Below, piece after piece: positions 1-26,379 of a stretch of DNA of 64,000 bases. A program made the translations under genes and the position numbers. Origin of the DNA: Glandiceps talaboti (taxonomy: Eukaryota > Hemichordata > Enteropneusta > Spengelidae); the NCBI RefSeq assembly GCF_964340395.1, contig NC_135563.1, positions 1,719,501 to 1,783,500 on the forward strand, read 5' to 3'. The notes below the pieces were generated by a model. The model searched no databases, was not told where the DNA came from, and worked only from the letters and a program-made list of their open reading frames with translations. How positions within the stretch are numbered: position 1 is the first letter of the stretch; each line of letters begins with the position of its first letter.

Positions 1-32
1 AATATAATAAAGTCAAATTCAATTTCATACAC

Positions 33-288
33 ACGTATGTATGTATGTATGTATGTATGTATGTATGTATGTATGTATGTGTGTGTATGTATATATGTGT
101 GTATATATGTATGTGTGTGTATGTATGTATGTATGTATGTATGTATGTGTGTGTATGTATGTTTGTATGTATGTATGTATGTATGTATGTATGTATGTAT
201 GTATGTATGTATGTATGTATGTGTGTATGTGTGTATGCATGCATGTATGTATATGTGTATTATTATATATATATATATATAATAATAC

Positions 289-324
<36 letters not shown>

Positions 325-518
325 CATACATACATACATACATACATACATACATACATACATACATACATACATACATACATACATACATACATACATA
401 CATACATACATACATACATACATACATACATACATACATACATACATACATACATACATACATACATACATACATACATACATACATACATACATACATA
501 CATACATACATACATACA

Positions 519-592
<74 letters not shown>
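33..592. repeat. ATGT / AT / ACAT microsatellite tract
   Basis: (ATGT)n to about 255, AT-rich centre, (ACAT)n about 320-545, then (TA)n. The two arms are reverse complements. All long open frames here are repeat translations. Confidence 0.95.
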
Positions 593-593
<1 letters not shown>

Positions 594-1200
594 TCCACTG
601 GTATCACAAAGTAAAATCAGTCATACTTGAATCAGGGGCTAAGATTTCCAAGGTTGACCCAGCAGTGTTCTACTGGCTGGATGACAATGACGAAGTAATT
701 GGATATCTAGCCAGCCATGTAGATGATTTCATATGGGGTGGAACGGTAAACTTTGAAACCAAAGTGATAGAACAGATCAGATCCAAATTCCATATTGGTA
801 AGGAAGACAGCTGTGCATTCCAGTATGTCGGTATCGGACTAACTACAAGTGGTGCAGAGATATGTCTCGATCAGGAAAACTACACCAATCAACTTTGTGA
901 AATTGCAATTACCAAGAATAGAGCCATTGATAAAGAGTCGCCACTTACACACAGTGAACAAGAACTACTGCGTAGTAAAGTTGGGCAAATTTTATGGATA
1001 GCCCATCAAAGTCGACCAGATGTATTATTTGATGCTTGTGACTTGGCAAGCAGCATAAAGAATGCAAAAGTAACAGATATCTTGCATGCCAACAAAGTAA
1101 TCAAAAGAGTCAAATCTGACAAGATTCCATTGAAATTTCAACACCTGGATGATGGAGAACTATACATTCTTTCATTCCACCATGTCAAACCTCAACGCGC
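593..1200 (+). pseudogene. Ty1/copia-type retrotransposon RT/RNase H fragment
   Basis: An open frame of about 200 codons contains HVDDFIWGG (the copia-type catalytic YVDDxxxxG motif, with Tyr replaced by His), [20 protein letters not shown] and [15 protein letters not shown]. These are the typical C-terminal reverse transcriptase and linker to RNase H of Pseudoviridae-like elements. Both ends are missing and it is embedded in microsatellites; no LTR was seen. It is a truncated remnant, though the frame is intact. Confidence 0.82.
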
Positions 1201-1333
1201 ATCACATCCGGGTACCAGTTCTTCTGCGAGTTCGAATTCCATCACTTGAATTTCCGTTAAAATTTAGTCGTCCGAAGATCGCATTCAAGCGTGAAACTCT
1301 GAGTAACGGCTCCGTACCATAACTTGTGTATTT

Positions 1334-1455
<122 letters not shown>

Positions 1456-1457
1456 CA

Positions 1458-2160
1458 TTTGTTGCCATGGTAACCAAAAAGACCATATTATGTGGATTTT
1501 TTGAAAATTTGATGTAAAACATAAAAAATTGGATTATGAATATTTGTAGGGTCTGTTTGGTTAGATTCCACCCTAATTGGAGTAGTTTGTTATGCTGAGT
1601 TAAAAAGTAATTATTATTCAAACATCCATTGCCATGGTAATAAAAATTACCATAATATGTTGACAATTGAAAAAGTAAGCTATAAAAGGAAAAAACAGAA
1701 AAGAGAAAACATTTCTTTGTGTATGGCATTTATGAGTCTGTGATTATTTAAAACTGGATAGCTGTTTCCATGGAAACATAAGGCTTTACAATGTCATGTT
1801 TTGGTAAAATATATGTTGTAATACTAGAAAATTGGTCAGGTCTGTTTGGTTAGAATCCACCCCGCCCAGGGTAGTTTGTTATGCTGAGTTCAAAAAAAGT
1901 AAGTATTAGTTGAACATCTGTTGCCATGGTAATGAAAATCACCATATGTGATTTCTTAGCAAAAATTGACAATAACATGTAAAAAAAATAAAATACGGAA
2001 AAAATCCCTTGTGCATGCTGTTTGTGAGTCAGTGACATCTGGTGTAACATAAATTGTCTGAAAAGGAAGATGTTTCCATGGAAACATGCCTGTAAAGTAG
2101 GCTTAAAAATGCAATGTTTTTGTAACGATATATAATTGTAATGATTTGAAAAACAATAGA
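1458..2160. repeat. Diverged dispersed repeat, about three partial units
   Basis: The motif TTGCCATGGTAA recurs at about 1467, 1628 and 1920, and GGTCTGTTTGGTTAGA at about 1550 and 1840. The units are diverged and non-coding, of unknown family. Confidence 0.6.
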
Positions 2161-2270
2161 TTTTTGTCTAAACATCACCTACGTGTACTTGAAGTTGTGT
2201 AACATTGCTAAATGATCTGGGTGGTATGATGAATTAACATTGCTGGGTGGTATTGACCATATATTTAATC

Positions 2271-3911
2271 ATGAGGCAGTTAATAGCCAAGAGAATGTGT
2301 ATGTATGTACATGTATAGGCAGTTAATAGCCAAGAGAATGTGTATGTATGTACATGTATAGGCAGTTAATAGCCAAGAGAATGTGTATGTATGTACATGT
2401 ATAGGCAGTTAATAGCCAAGAGAATGTGTATGTATGTACATGTATAGGCAGTTAATAGCCAAGAGAATGTGTATGTATGTACATGTATAGGCAGTTAATA
2501 GCCAAGAGAATGTGTATGTATGTATGTACATGTATAGGCAGTTAATAGCCAAGAGAATGTGTATGTATGTACATGTATAGGCAGTTAATAGCCAAGAGAA
2601 TGTGTATGTATGTACATGTATAGGCAGTTAATAGCCAAGAGAATGTGTATGTATGTACATGTATAGGCAGTTAATAGCCAAGAATGTGTATGTATGTACA
2701 TGTATAGGCAGTTAATAGCCAAGAATGTGTATGTATGTACATGTATAGGCAGTTAATAGCCAAGAGAATGTGTATGTATGTACATGTATAGGCAGTTAAT
2801 AGCCAAGAGAATGTGTATGTATGTACATGTATAGGCAGTTAATAGCCAAGAGAATGTGTATGTATGTACATGTATAGGCAGTTAATAGCCAAGAGAATGT
2901 GTATGTATGTACATGTATAGGCAGTTAATAGCCAAGAGAATGTGTATGTATGTACATGTATAGGCAGTTAATAGCCAAGAGAATGTGTATGTATGTACAT
3001 GTATAGGCAGTTAATAGCCAAGAGAATGTGTATGTATGTACATGTATAGGCAGTTAATAGCCAAGAGAATGTGTATGTATGTACATGTATAGGCAGTTAA
3101 TAGCCAAGAGAATGTGTATGTATGTACATGTATAGGCAGTTAATAGCCAAGAGAATGTGTATGTATGTACATGTATAGGCAGTTAATAGCCAAGAGAATG
3201 TGTATGTATGTACATGTATAGGCAGTTAATAGCCAAGAATGTGTATGTATGTACATGTATAGGCAGTTAATAGCCAAGAATGTGTATGTATGTACATGTA
3301 TAGGCAGTTAATAGCCAAGAGAATGTGTATGTATGTACATGTATAGGCAGTTAATAGCCAAGAGAATGTGTATGTATGTACATGTATAGGCAGTTAATAG
3401 CCAAGAGAATGTGTATGTATGTACATGTATAGGCAGTTAATAGCCAAGAGAATGTGTATGTATGTACATGTATAGGCAGTTAATAGCCAAGAGAATGTGT
3501 ATGTATGTACATGTATAGGCAGTTAATAGCCAAGAATGTGTATGTATGTACATGTATAGGCAGTTAATAGCCAAGAGAATGTGTATGTATGTACATGTAT
3601 AGGCAGTTAATAGCCAAGAGAATGTGTATGTATGTACATGTATAGGCAGTTAATAGCCAAGAGAATGTGTATGTATGTACATGTATAGGCAGTTAATAGC
3701 CAAGAGAATGTGTATGTATGTACATGTATAGGCAGTTAATAGCCAAGAGAATGTGTATGTATGTACATGTATAGGCAGTTAATAGCCAAGAGAATGTGTA
3801 TGTATGTACATGTATAGGCAGTTAATAGCCAAGAGAATGTGTATGTATGTACAATGACATGTATAGGCAGTTAATAGCCAAGAGAATGTGTATGTATGTA
3901 CATGTATAGGC
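2271..3911. repeat. 43-bp minisatellite, about 38 copies
   Basis: The unit contains AGGCAGTTAATAGCCAAGAG followed by GTATGTATGTACATG. Copies are almost identical; differences are mainly loss of GA (41-bp units) or an extra TATG. Confidence 0.95.
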
Positions 3912-5582
3912 TTAAAGTGTTGATATAAAATATGCACTTAAGACTATATATTTATAAGTATTCCATGTGGTTTACTATTTCATGCTGTGCTTGCGCTATC
4001 CATTCACCACTGTCACAAATGCAAAAGAAAATGTCAAATGGTGAAAAAAAATCAAAGTTGTTCGCCACAGTGGTGAATCAAAATTCTCACCAACAGAGTC
4101 AATGACTATTCCCATACACGTAAAATAAATTGACTGACAGCCGCCATGGTTCTTTTGATGTACAGAAATCACAGTCATCATTAAGTGATGTACGTATGAA
4201 ATTTTATACATTGTAACTATACGTCTGTTGGCGAGATTTAACATAATGTTGTAATTGTATCAAATTTACAAGGCATCACAAACCATCATAAGTTAGAAAT
4301 GGTTACACTGTGTTGAAAAGACATTTTTTTCCAAAATATTTCTATTTTGGGGTGCAAAAACAGATTCAATAAAAAGTAAAATCGATTTTGTTGGATGAGA
4401 ACTAAAATGGGTCAAAACCCCCACCCCCAATCTAAAAGAATTTAGTTTTTTATCCGACACTGAAGTATTGATCTCACCCTTTACCATACTCAATTGCAAT
4501 TATAGAAAATCCATGTAGCCTTTAATGTCTTGCAAATTTGTGTGTATGCTGTGTGTGGAAAAGGGGAGGGGGATGAAAAAATATTGCGTTCATTTGTAGG
4601 AGACATGAAAATTTTTGAGCCCGTGATGGGTAGGGGAGGTTCTGCAAAATCTTGTTTGCTCAAAACAATTTCTCTCCAGGTCCCCCTCCTGTATCAACAC
4701 GTAGGCTGATATGAATTCCACACATATTTCAATAATCAACATGAAATGGACTTGATATCAATTCATAGTATATTTCTTTGTAACCATGGCAAATAAATTA
4801 CAGTTTGGTGATATCTTTTTAAATTATCTGTATTCAAACTCTAAAATCAACAGAATACAGTGTATGTATATGATAGTAAATTCAAATATCTAGAATGTCA
4901 GCAGTCTGAGAGAAATTGATCTAGTTTCACTCTTTTATAACAACATCTTCAAAATTTAGTGTCCACACACATTTGAGTCGCAGCTGTCATTGCTAATTGA
5001 GTATAGCTGTTGTAATTTGTATGAGAAAATGAAAATCCGACAAAGCTCCACAATATTGTTTTCAGGGACAACTTTAATATAAATCATTACAGAACAATGA
5101 ATTAATTTGGCCTGTCTAGCTTGATTGTGATGCAAGTTGTTTCAGACAAATTGATAGAATAACCCATATGTATACTAGGTAAAACTTAACTAGTCCAAAA
5201 TATGTCAAGTCACAGGCAGTTACATTGGCACAGTATATGATAGAGTAATAAATCATTTACATTCAGACAAACTCTTGTGGATTTCTGACATTTTTTCACA
5301 CACTACATTATTTGACAACAGTGTGTTCATTTAAATTGAAGCTCATGAATGTAAAGAAAATATAGCCATGTCAGATAGTAACATGCAAATGTACAAGTTT
5401 TAGTTAGATTTTAGTCAAGTTGGAATATAGCAACTTAATATAGAGTTGTTAAGTCAGACTTACATTTCAACCATACTGGTTTCTTTTACAAACATACAAT
5501 GTATGACATTGCCAACATTTTGTCAGTTGCACTATTACTACTCCTGATGTGGTTGTCGTTGTTGTTGTTTTATTTGTTCAAG
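3912..5582. other. No feature recognised (DPCD 5' intron or flank)
   Basis: AT-rich unique sequence. I searched it for the missing N-terminal DPCD exon and saw nothing convincing. Confidence 0.5.
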
Positions 5583-18275
<12,693 letters not shown>

Positions 18276-19358
18276 AAATTTAGACTAAATCAAGATGTCT
18301 TGAAGTTACAGTTAAAACCATTTCGCGTAAAAGAATGTTGCCTGACAACTAAACTAAACTAAAAATCTTTCCAATACTGCTACATTTCACTGTCTGACTT
18401 GACAACAATTTACCAATATTGCTACATTTCTTTGTGTGAAGTACCACTCTATCAAATCATTTACAATGTAACAATCTACTATGACGTTCCAGTCAGCAGG
18501 CGTGGGTATTGATTAACAAATAGAATAACGTGTAATGTAGAACCGGAACTACGTGCATTCCAGCAGACGATAACAAAGTGAACAGGCTAATAATGTTGAA
18601 ATTTACGCTGCACCAATGATGATAAATATTGCCAACACATTTAGGTAGAAATTCTCATGTTTTTGTTATGATCTGAGAATTTATACCCCTCAGAACATAT
18701 TGATTGTTTATCCTTAGAGATAACGCTTCAGGTGAAAAATAACTCGCATTCAAACCAGCTCGCAACAGATGTAGACTTCATAATAATCGAGCCACTGTGG
18801 GTACCGCATACCAGTACCTGTGACTATACGTAGTGCAACTGAAGAAATGCCTGTCAGTGAGAGAAATGCCAACGACTCTCGCAACGACTACAAGTCAACA
18901 GAGTTTTTTTGTTGCTTTATCCCCAGTTACCTCGAAAATGGAATTTAAACTTGATATGTTGTGTGCATGTACATACTAGTAATTAATTGTAAACATTCAT
19001 GCATTGGGTTATATGATCATGATGTTTGAAAGTGAACCATCACGCTGTGTGCCTCTCGAGCTCCGGCAACATTAATAGAATGTTCGGTTATACTCTGTGT
19101 ATATATATTGCAACAAATTAACAAATTAACTATTGTCTAGTACAAGTAGTCACTGTGGTATATAGGACAATGAAACCTTGATCTCAATATTACGATGTCT
19201 GGAATTAGTTGTTATGAATGTGAATTAAGGAACTATGTTTATGCAGAGTTACATAAAACATACACACAAAGTAAAGATGTCCTTGGTGTTATTATTTCAA
19301 TCAGTAATAACCTGGTTTTAACTTGTTTTCCTACCATAAAAAGGGGACATGAGAAAAA
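18276..19358. other. Downstream of DPCD; no feature recognised
   Basis: This stretch holds the DPCD 3' UTR and flank. No repeat, ORF or clear polyadenylation signal stood out. Confidence 0.5.
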
Positions 19359-19491
19359 GAATTCCACACACCAATGGGCAGAGATGGAATATCTCACACT
19401 CAATATAATTTGGATTTTTTGTGGCTCATGTGACAAAAATTCCCCAACTCGTGTGAGATATTCCACCTCAGCCCATTGGGGTATGGTATTC
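19359..19491. repeat. Palindromic hairpin, 41-bp arms and 51-bp loop
   Basis: Arms 19359-19399 and 19451-19491 are reverse complements with about 5 mismatches (core GGAATATCTCACAC / GTGTGAGATATTCC). It could be a foldback MITE or a structured RNA. Confidence 0.8.
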
Positions 19492-19514
19492 TATTAATCT
19501 TATTCAAAGAACAT

Positions 19515-19755
19515 GTAGCAATGTTAGATAGATATTTATCAAGCCAGACATTGAAATGTAGCAATGTTTGTTTGTGAGATATTTGTTTAGCCAGACATTG
19601 GAATGTAGCAATTGATGTTGTAAGATATTTATCAAGCCAGACATTGAAATGTAGCAATTGATGTTCGTAAGATATTTATCAAGCCAGACATTGAAATGTA
19701 GCAATGTTTGTTTGTGAGATATTTGTCAAGTCAGACATTGAAATGTAGCAACATT
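19515..19755. repeat. About 48-60 bp tandem repeat, 5 copies
   Basis: Units share ATATTTATCAAGCCAGACATTG followed by AAATGTAGCAA, with variable spacers. Confidence 0.85.
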
Positions 19756-20052
19756 ACAGTCAGTATTCTGTTGCAGATGACAGTTTCAGTTGTAGAATCT
19801 GTACACTGTACACAGATTGACAAAATAACAATGTTTACTGGTATTATTTGTCATCAAGTTACTCATGATAAAAATAGGAGTATCTGTGATATATTTTCTT
19901 ATGTTTCAGTTTACTTATAATACATATACAATTTATACAATGGAATTAATAATTGTAAATGGTCTTGTTTTACTGACTCTCGTGTGTCAATTCCTAGTGT
20001 CCACTAAAGACTTTTGATGTCCACACACTTAGGTTGTGAATTACCCATAATC

Positions 20053-20370
20053 TGGAGTCATCATGATCAGTTGGTTAGAGTGGCTGGCTTGGAATCTGCA
20101 ATATTACAGATTTGCGCCTCATCACTGCCATTTGTATCTGAATGGCTAAAGTCCTTTAGTAAGATTTGAACTATGATTAAGTCCCAGTCAACCCAGCTGT
20201 ATAATTGGGGACCTGGTAGGATAGATGTTGCAATGTGAATGTGCTTACAATGGATTGTGTGCTCCCTGTGAAGTTGAGGAAGTATACATGGCTGTTGTGC
20301 TGCTATAGATACATGGTAGGGATAAAAGCTTTGAGTACAGTGTAGGAAAGTGGTGTATTTATAATGACAT
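20053..20370 (+). mobile_element. Diverged tRNA-derived SINE (same family as 15542-15905)
   Basis: It starts TGGAGTCATCATGATCAG and shares TGGCTTGGAATCT, AACCCAGCTGTATAATTGGG and the GGGACCTGGTAGGAT block with the first copy, in forward orientation. The tail is degraded and no target duplication was found. Confidence 0.8.
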
Positions 20371-20545
20371 TAGTAACTGCAAACTTACACCTTTCTTTTT
20401 GTTATGTCATATAAACACAATATTGATTCTGATGGTTTAAATGTAGATTCAGTTGACATACTTCTACTCTTACATATTACTTGTAACACTTCTATTGAAA
20501 TAAAACATTTCTTAGTAAATATTCACCATGTGTTATGATGTAATA

Positions 20546-20838
20546 GTCAATGCATAGCACAGTAGCCAATGCGTAGCACAGTAGCCAATGCGTAGCACAG
20601 TGGCCAATGCGTAGCACAGTGGCCAATGCGTAGCATAGTGGCCAATGCGTAGCACAGTAGCCAATGCATAGCACAGTAGCCAATGCATAGCGCAGTAGCC
20701 AATGCGTAGCGCAGTAGCCAATGCATAGCACAGTAGCCAATGCGTAACACAGTAGCCAATGCGTAGCACAGTAGCCAATGCATAGCACAGTAGCCAATGC
20801 ATAGCACAGTAGCCAATGCATAGCACAGTAGCCAATGT
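20546..20838. repeat. 19-bp tandem repeat, about 15 copies
   Basis: Unit CACAGTAGCCAATGCGTAG. Variation is almost wholly GCG/GCA, giving false minus-strand frames rich in ATVLCIGYCA. Confidence 0.93.
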
Positions 20839-20844
20839 AAGACA

Positions 20845-21200
20845 AGTGAGTAAACATTTTAAAAATGTATGCAAATATCCTTAGCAACGATGACCACGCC
20901 CATAGCAACAGCCAAATGGTGGTGTAATTCACAAAGATAACAGGGATTTTTGGACAAGTGTACATTCAAAAAAATGTATGCAAACGTACGTAGCAATAAG
21001 ACCACACCCATGGCAACAGCCACGTGATCATGCACATTGCAAAGATAAGTGATTAAGACAATTGAATAAACATTCAAGAAATGTATGTAAATGTGCCTAG
21101 CAACAAGACCACACCCATAGCAACAGCCAAATAATCACTTAAATATATCAATAGGGATTAATAGACATAAATAAACATTCAAACATGTATGCAAATATTC
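20845..21200. repeat. About 105-bp diverged tandem repeat, 3-4 copies
   Basis: Shared blocks are AAACATTCAAAAATGTATGCAA-like sequence, TAGCAACAAGACCACACCCA and GCAACAGCCA. A lone further unit lies at about 21640-21695. Confidence 0.75.
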
Positions 21201-21376
21201 AATCAATTATATAGTTGTGCTACAATGCCATTGGCGCTATATTTCGTACACTCTAATACATCACACTACCATGACTGGTGGCAATTCTCTGAAAACATCC
21301 ATTGTGTGGGACTGAGTCATCTCTGATGACTGGTTATTGTTAGCACAACTGAACTAGGTTCAGTAGTGCTATAGGT

Positions 21377-21640
21377 ATCGAGAAATGTGTGTGTGTGTGT
21401 AAACAACTTAAAGTCAAAACTGCCAGGCCGATTGGCTTGATATTTGATGGGGACATTACTTAGGGTGTCTAGATGGAAAATTGTTCAAATGAAATCGATC
21501 GCATCAGAGATTTGCGTTTTTGGGTCCAAAAATGTGATTTTTGGTAAAAAAAAAAAAACCTTCAAAACTATTGAGCAGATCGGCCTGAAATTTGGTGGGA
21601 ACGTTCTTTAGGGGGTGTAAATTAAGATTCATACACAAGT
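21377..21640. repeat. Dispersed repeat of unknown class
   Basis: Two related phrases (CCGATTGGCTTGATATTTGATGGG and CGGCCTGAAATTTGGTGGGAA) follow each other around a poly-A stretch, suggesting an internally repeated interspersed element. No coding potential seen. Confidence 0.4.
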
Positions 21641-21832
21641 GAACAAAAACATTTAAAAATGTATGCAAATATATCTAGCAACATGACCACACAGAAGCTG
21701 GGAAAGGGCTTATTACCAGGAATCCAATAAAAAGAAGATAGACGTAATTAATATTACTTGATCTTCACATACCCAGAAACACCCTTGTGAAATTTCAGCC
21801 AAATAAGGCATGTACTTTTGGATTGATAGATC

Positions 21833-24800
21833 TTGACCGTGAAGTGTACAATTTATGAACTTGGTAAATGAAGAAGGATACAATTTATGGTACTTGGTAA
21901 ATGAAGTGTACAATTTATGGTACTAGGTAAATGAAGAAGGGTACAATTTATGGTACTAGGTAAATGAAGAAGGGTACAATTTATGGTACTAGGTAAATGA
22001 AGAAGGGTACAATTTATGGTACTAGGTAAATGAAGAAGGATACAATTTACAGTACTAGGTAAATGAAGAAGGATACAATTTATGGTACTTGGTAAATGAA
22101 GTGTACAATTTATGGTACTAGGTAAATGAAGAAGGGTACAATTTATGGTACTGGGTAAATGAAGTGTACAATTTATGGTACTAGGTAAATGAAGAAGGGT
22201 ACAATTTATGGTACTAGGTAAATGAAGAAGGGTGCAATTTATGGTACTAGGTAAATGAAGAAGGGAACAATTTATGGTACTAGGTAAATGAAGAAGGGTA
22301 CAATTTATGGTACTAGGTAAATGAAGTGTACAATTTATGGTACTAGGTAAATGAAGTGTACAATTTATGGTACTAGGTAAATGAAGAAGGGTACAATTTA
22401 TGATACTAGGTAAATGAAGAAGGGAACAATTTATGGTACTAGGTAAATGAAGAAGGGTACAATTTATGGTACTAGGTAAATGAAGTGTACAATTTATGGT
22501 ACTAGGTAAATGAAGTGTACAATTTATGGTACTAGGTAAATGAAGTGTACAATTTATGGTACTAGGTAAATGAAGTGTACAATTTATGGTACTAGGTAAA
22601 TGAAGAAGGGTGCAATTTATGGTACTAGGTAAATGAAGAAGGGTACAATTTATGGTACTAGGTAAATGAAGAAGGGTACAATTTATGGTACTAGGTAAAT
22701 GAAGAAGGGTGCAATTTATGGTACTAGGTAAATGAAGAAGGGAACAATTTATGGTACTAGGTAAATGAAGAAGGGTACAATTTATGGTACTAGGTAAATG
22801 AAGTGTACAATTTATGGTACTAGGTAAATGAAGTGTACAATTTATGGTACTAGGTAAATGAAGAAGGGTACAATTTATGGTACTAGGTAAATGAAGAAGG
22901 GTACAATTTATGGTACTAGGTAAATGAAGTGTACAATTTATGGTACTAGGTAAATGAAGAAGGGTACAATTTATGGTACTAGGTAAATGAAGTGTACAAT
23001 TTATGGTACTAGGTAAATGAAGAAGGGTACAATTTATGGTACTAGGTAAATGAAGAAGGGTACAATTTATGGTACTAGGTAAATGAAGTGTACAATTTAT
23101 GGTACTAGGTAAATGAAGAAGGGTACAATTTATGGTACTAGGTAAATGAAGAAGGGTACAATTTATGGTACTAGGTAAATGAAGGGTACAATTTATGGTA
23201 CTAGGTAAATGAAGAAGGGTACAATTTATGGTACTAGGTAAATGAAGAAGGGTACAATTTATGGTACTAGGTAAATGAAGGGTACAATTTATGGTACTAT
23301 GTAAATGAAGAAGGGTACAATTTATGGTACTTGGTAAATGAAGTGTACAATTTATGGTACTAGGTAAATGAAGACGGGTACAATTTATGGTACTAGGTAA
23401 ATGAAGAAGGGTACAATTTATGGTACTAGGTAAATGAAGAAGGGTACAATTTATGGTACTAGATAAATGAAGAAGGGTACAATTTATGGTACTAGGTAAA
23501 TGAAGAAGGGTACAATTTATGGTACTAGGTAAATGAAGAAGGGTACAATTTATGGTACTAGGTAAATGAAGTGTACAATTTATGGTACTTGTTAAATGAA
23601 GAAGGGTACAATTTATGGTACTAGGTAAATGAAGTGTACAATTTATGGTACTAGGTAAATGAAGAAGGGTACAATTTATGGTACTAGGTAAATGAAGTGT
23701 ACAATTTATGGTACTAGGTAAATGAAGAAGGGTACAATTTATGGTACTAGGTAAATGAAGTGTACAATTTATGGTACTAGGTAAATGAAGTGTACAATTT
23801 ATGGTACTAGGTAAATGAAGAAGGGTACAATTTATGGTACTAGGTAAATGAAGAAGGGTACAATTTATGGTACTAGGTAAATGAAGTGTACAATTTATGG
23901 TACTAGGTAAATGAAGAAGGGTACAATTTATGGTACTAGGTAAATGAAGTGTACAATTTATGGTACTAGGTAAATGAAGAAGGGTACAATTTATGGTACT
24001 AGGTAAATGAAGAAGGGTACAATTTATGGTACTAGGTAAATGAAGTGTACAATTTATGGTACTAGGTAAATGAAGAAGGGTACAATTTATGGTACTTGGT
24101 AAATGAAGAAGGGTGCTATTTATGGTACTAGGTAAATGAAGAAGGGAACAATTTATGGTACTAGGTAAATGAAGAAGGGTACAATTTATGGTACTAGGTA
24201 AATGAAGTGTACAATTTATGGTACTAGGTAAATGAAGAAGGGTACAATTTATGGTACTAGGTAAATGAAGTGTACAATTTATGGTACTAGGTAAATGAAG
24301 TGTACAATTTATGGTACTAGGTAAATGAAGAAGGGTACAATTTATGGTACTTGGTAAATGAAGAAGGGTGCAATTTATGGTACTAGGTAAATGAAGAAGG
24401 GAACAATTTATGGTACTAGGTAAATGAAGAAGGGTACAATTTATGGTACTAGGTAAATGAAGTGTACAATTTATGGTACTAGGTAAATGAAGAGTGGTAC
24501 AATTTATGGTACTAGGTAAATGAAGTGTACAATTTATGGTACTAGGTAAATGAAGAAGGGTACAATTTATGGTACTTGGTAAATGAAGAAGGGTGCAATT
24601 TATGGTACTAGGTAAATGAAGAAGGGAACAATTTATGGTACTAGGTAAATGAAGAAGGGTACAATTTATGGTACTAGGTAAATGAAGTGTACAATTTATG
24701 GTACTAGGTAAATGAAGTGTACAATTTATGGTACTAGGTAAATGAAGTGTACAATTTATGGTACTAGGTAAATGAAGAAGGGTACAATTTATGGTACTAG

Positions 24801-25535
24801 GTAAATGAAGAAGGGTACAATTTATGGTACTTGGTAAATGAAGAAGGGTGCTATTTATGGTACTAGGTAAATGAAGAAGGGAACAATTTATGGTACTAGG
24901 TAAATGAAGAAGGGTACAATTTATGGTACTAGGTAAATGAAGTGTACAATTTATGGTACTAGGTAAATGAAGAAGGGTACAATTTATGGTACTAGGTAAA
25001 TGAAGTGTACAATTTATGGTACTAGGTAAATGAAGTGTACAATTTATGGTACTAGGTAAATGAAGAAGGGTACAATTTATGGTACTTGGTAAATGAAGAA
25101 GGGTGCAATTTATGGTACTAGGTAAATGAAGAAGGGAACAATTTATGGTACTAGGTAAATGAAGAAGGGTACAATTTATGGTACTAGGTAAATGAAGTGT
25201 ACAATTTATGGTACTAGGTAAATGAAGAGTGGTACAATTTATGGTACTAGGTAAATGAAGTGTACAATTTATGGTACTAGGTAAATGAAGAAGGGTACAA
25301 TTTATGGTACTTGGTAAATGAAGAAGGGTGCAATTTATGGTACTAGGTAAATGAAGAAGGGAACAATTTATGGTACTAGGTAAATGAAGAAGGGTACAAT
25401 TTATGGTACTAGGTAAATGAAGTGTACAATTTATGGTACTAGGTAAATGAAGTGTACAATTTATGGTACTAGGTAAATGAAGTGTTCAATTTATGGTACT
25501 AGGTAAATGAAGAAGGGAACAATTTATGGTACTAG
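21833..25535. repeat. 30/33-bp mixed minisatellite, about 115 copies
   Basis: Two unit lengths share ACAATTTATGGTACTAGG and TAAATGAAG and differ by GAAGGG versus GTG. In the right half a block marked by GGGTGC then GGGAAC recurs about every 225-256 bp (near 24113, 24367, 24592, 24848, 25101, 25328), a higher-order repeat. Confidence 0.95.
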
Positions 25536-25540
25536 TCCCT

Positions 25541-26370
25541 TTGAACCCACAATTTTGTTCATACCCCGCCTGCCGTAAATTCTGATCCCAGCCTTGGCTG
25601 TCGAGATACATCGTTAGGTGGTCCTACCTCCTAACCAGAAAACAGGGAGGGTAGTCGGAGTGAGAGATCCATTTTGTCACATAAACCAAAGTCTATATGT
25701 ACAGTCAGAAATCTTTGCAATTTGTTTACTTTTCGAGGAAATTTACAAGTGGTGTGCATGCCAAATCTACATAACTTATACCGAGGGAGGGGGCGCACGC
25801 CATAGCGTAATCAATTGTTCCCCGCGAAATGAAAAAAATGACAATGCTAAGAACGCAGAAGTCAGTCTGTGTTGCCACGAACGTGCATTTATATTGGCAA
25901 CATAATTCAGTATCATCTTGTTAAAGTTATTTAAGTAAGGGTTTTAGAGGAGAAGCAATTTCAAGTGTGTAGAGAAGCTGGGAAAGGGCCTGTTACCAGG
26001 AATCCAATCAACATAGAGAGGACGAAAAAATGAGAGGTTGAGAAACATGAAGAATATGTTTTTTATATTTTTAAAAAATCAATACGATCTTCAACAGTTA
26101 TTTTCGATACAGTTTAGTGGGAGTGAGGGTGGGGTGCCATGGCCTAATAACAGCCCGGCGCAAGTAACAGTCAACAATGTAAACACGTATTCCATAAATA
26201 CGCAGACATAAAAGTTACTTAGTGATTTTCATCTCTCAGTTTTCACAAACGTCCATTACGATTTTGCCGTTGTCGGGAATGAGAAAATACTTTGGTGTTG
26301 AAGTACAACATATATAATAAAGACAAGAAAATGGAAAGTGTTTTACGTTATTGCAGTATGCATTGGCTGG
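25541..26370. other. No gene recognised
   Basis: Unique sequence with a 95-codon frame (25618-25905) that I cannot match to anything, plus a second copy of a 35-bp phrase (25973-26008) also found at 21692-21725. Confidence 0.45.
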
Positions 26371-26379
26371 ACAAACATG

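Noticed and set aside
25-614. Long MYVC/YIHT open frames on both strands
   Set aside because: Pure translation of ATGT/ACAT microsatellite; the same pattern recurs at every such tract.
3912-5582. Search for the missing first DPCD exon(s)
   Set aside because: No stretch encoding a YLFPDGKE-like segment with splice sites was found.
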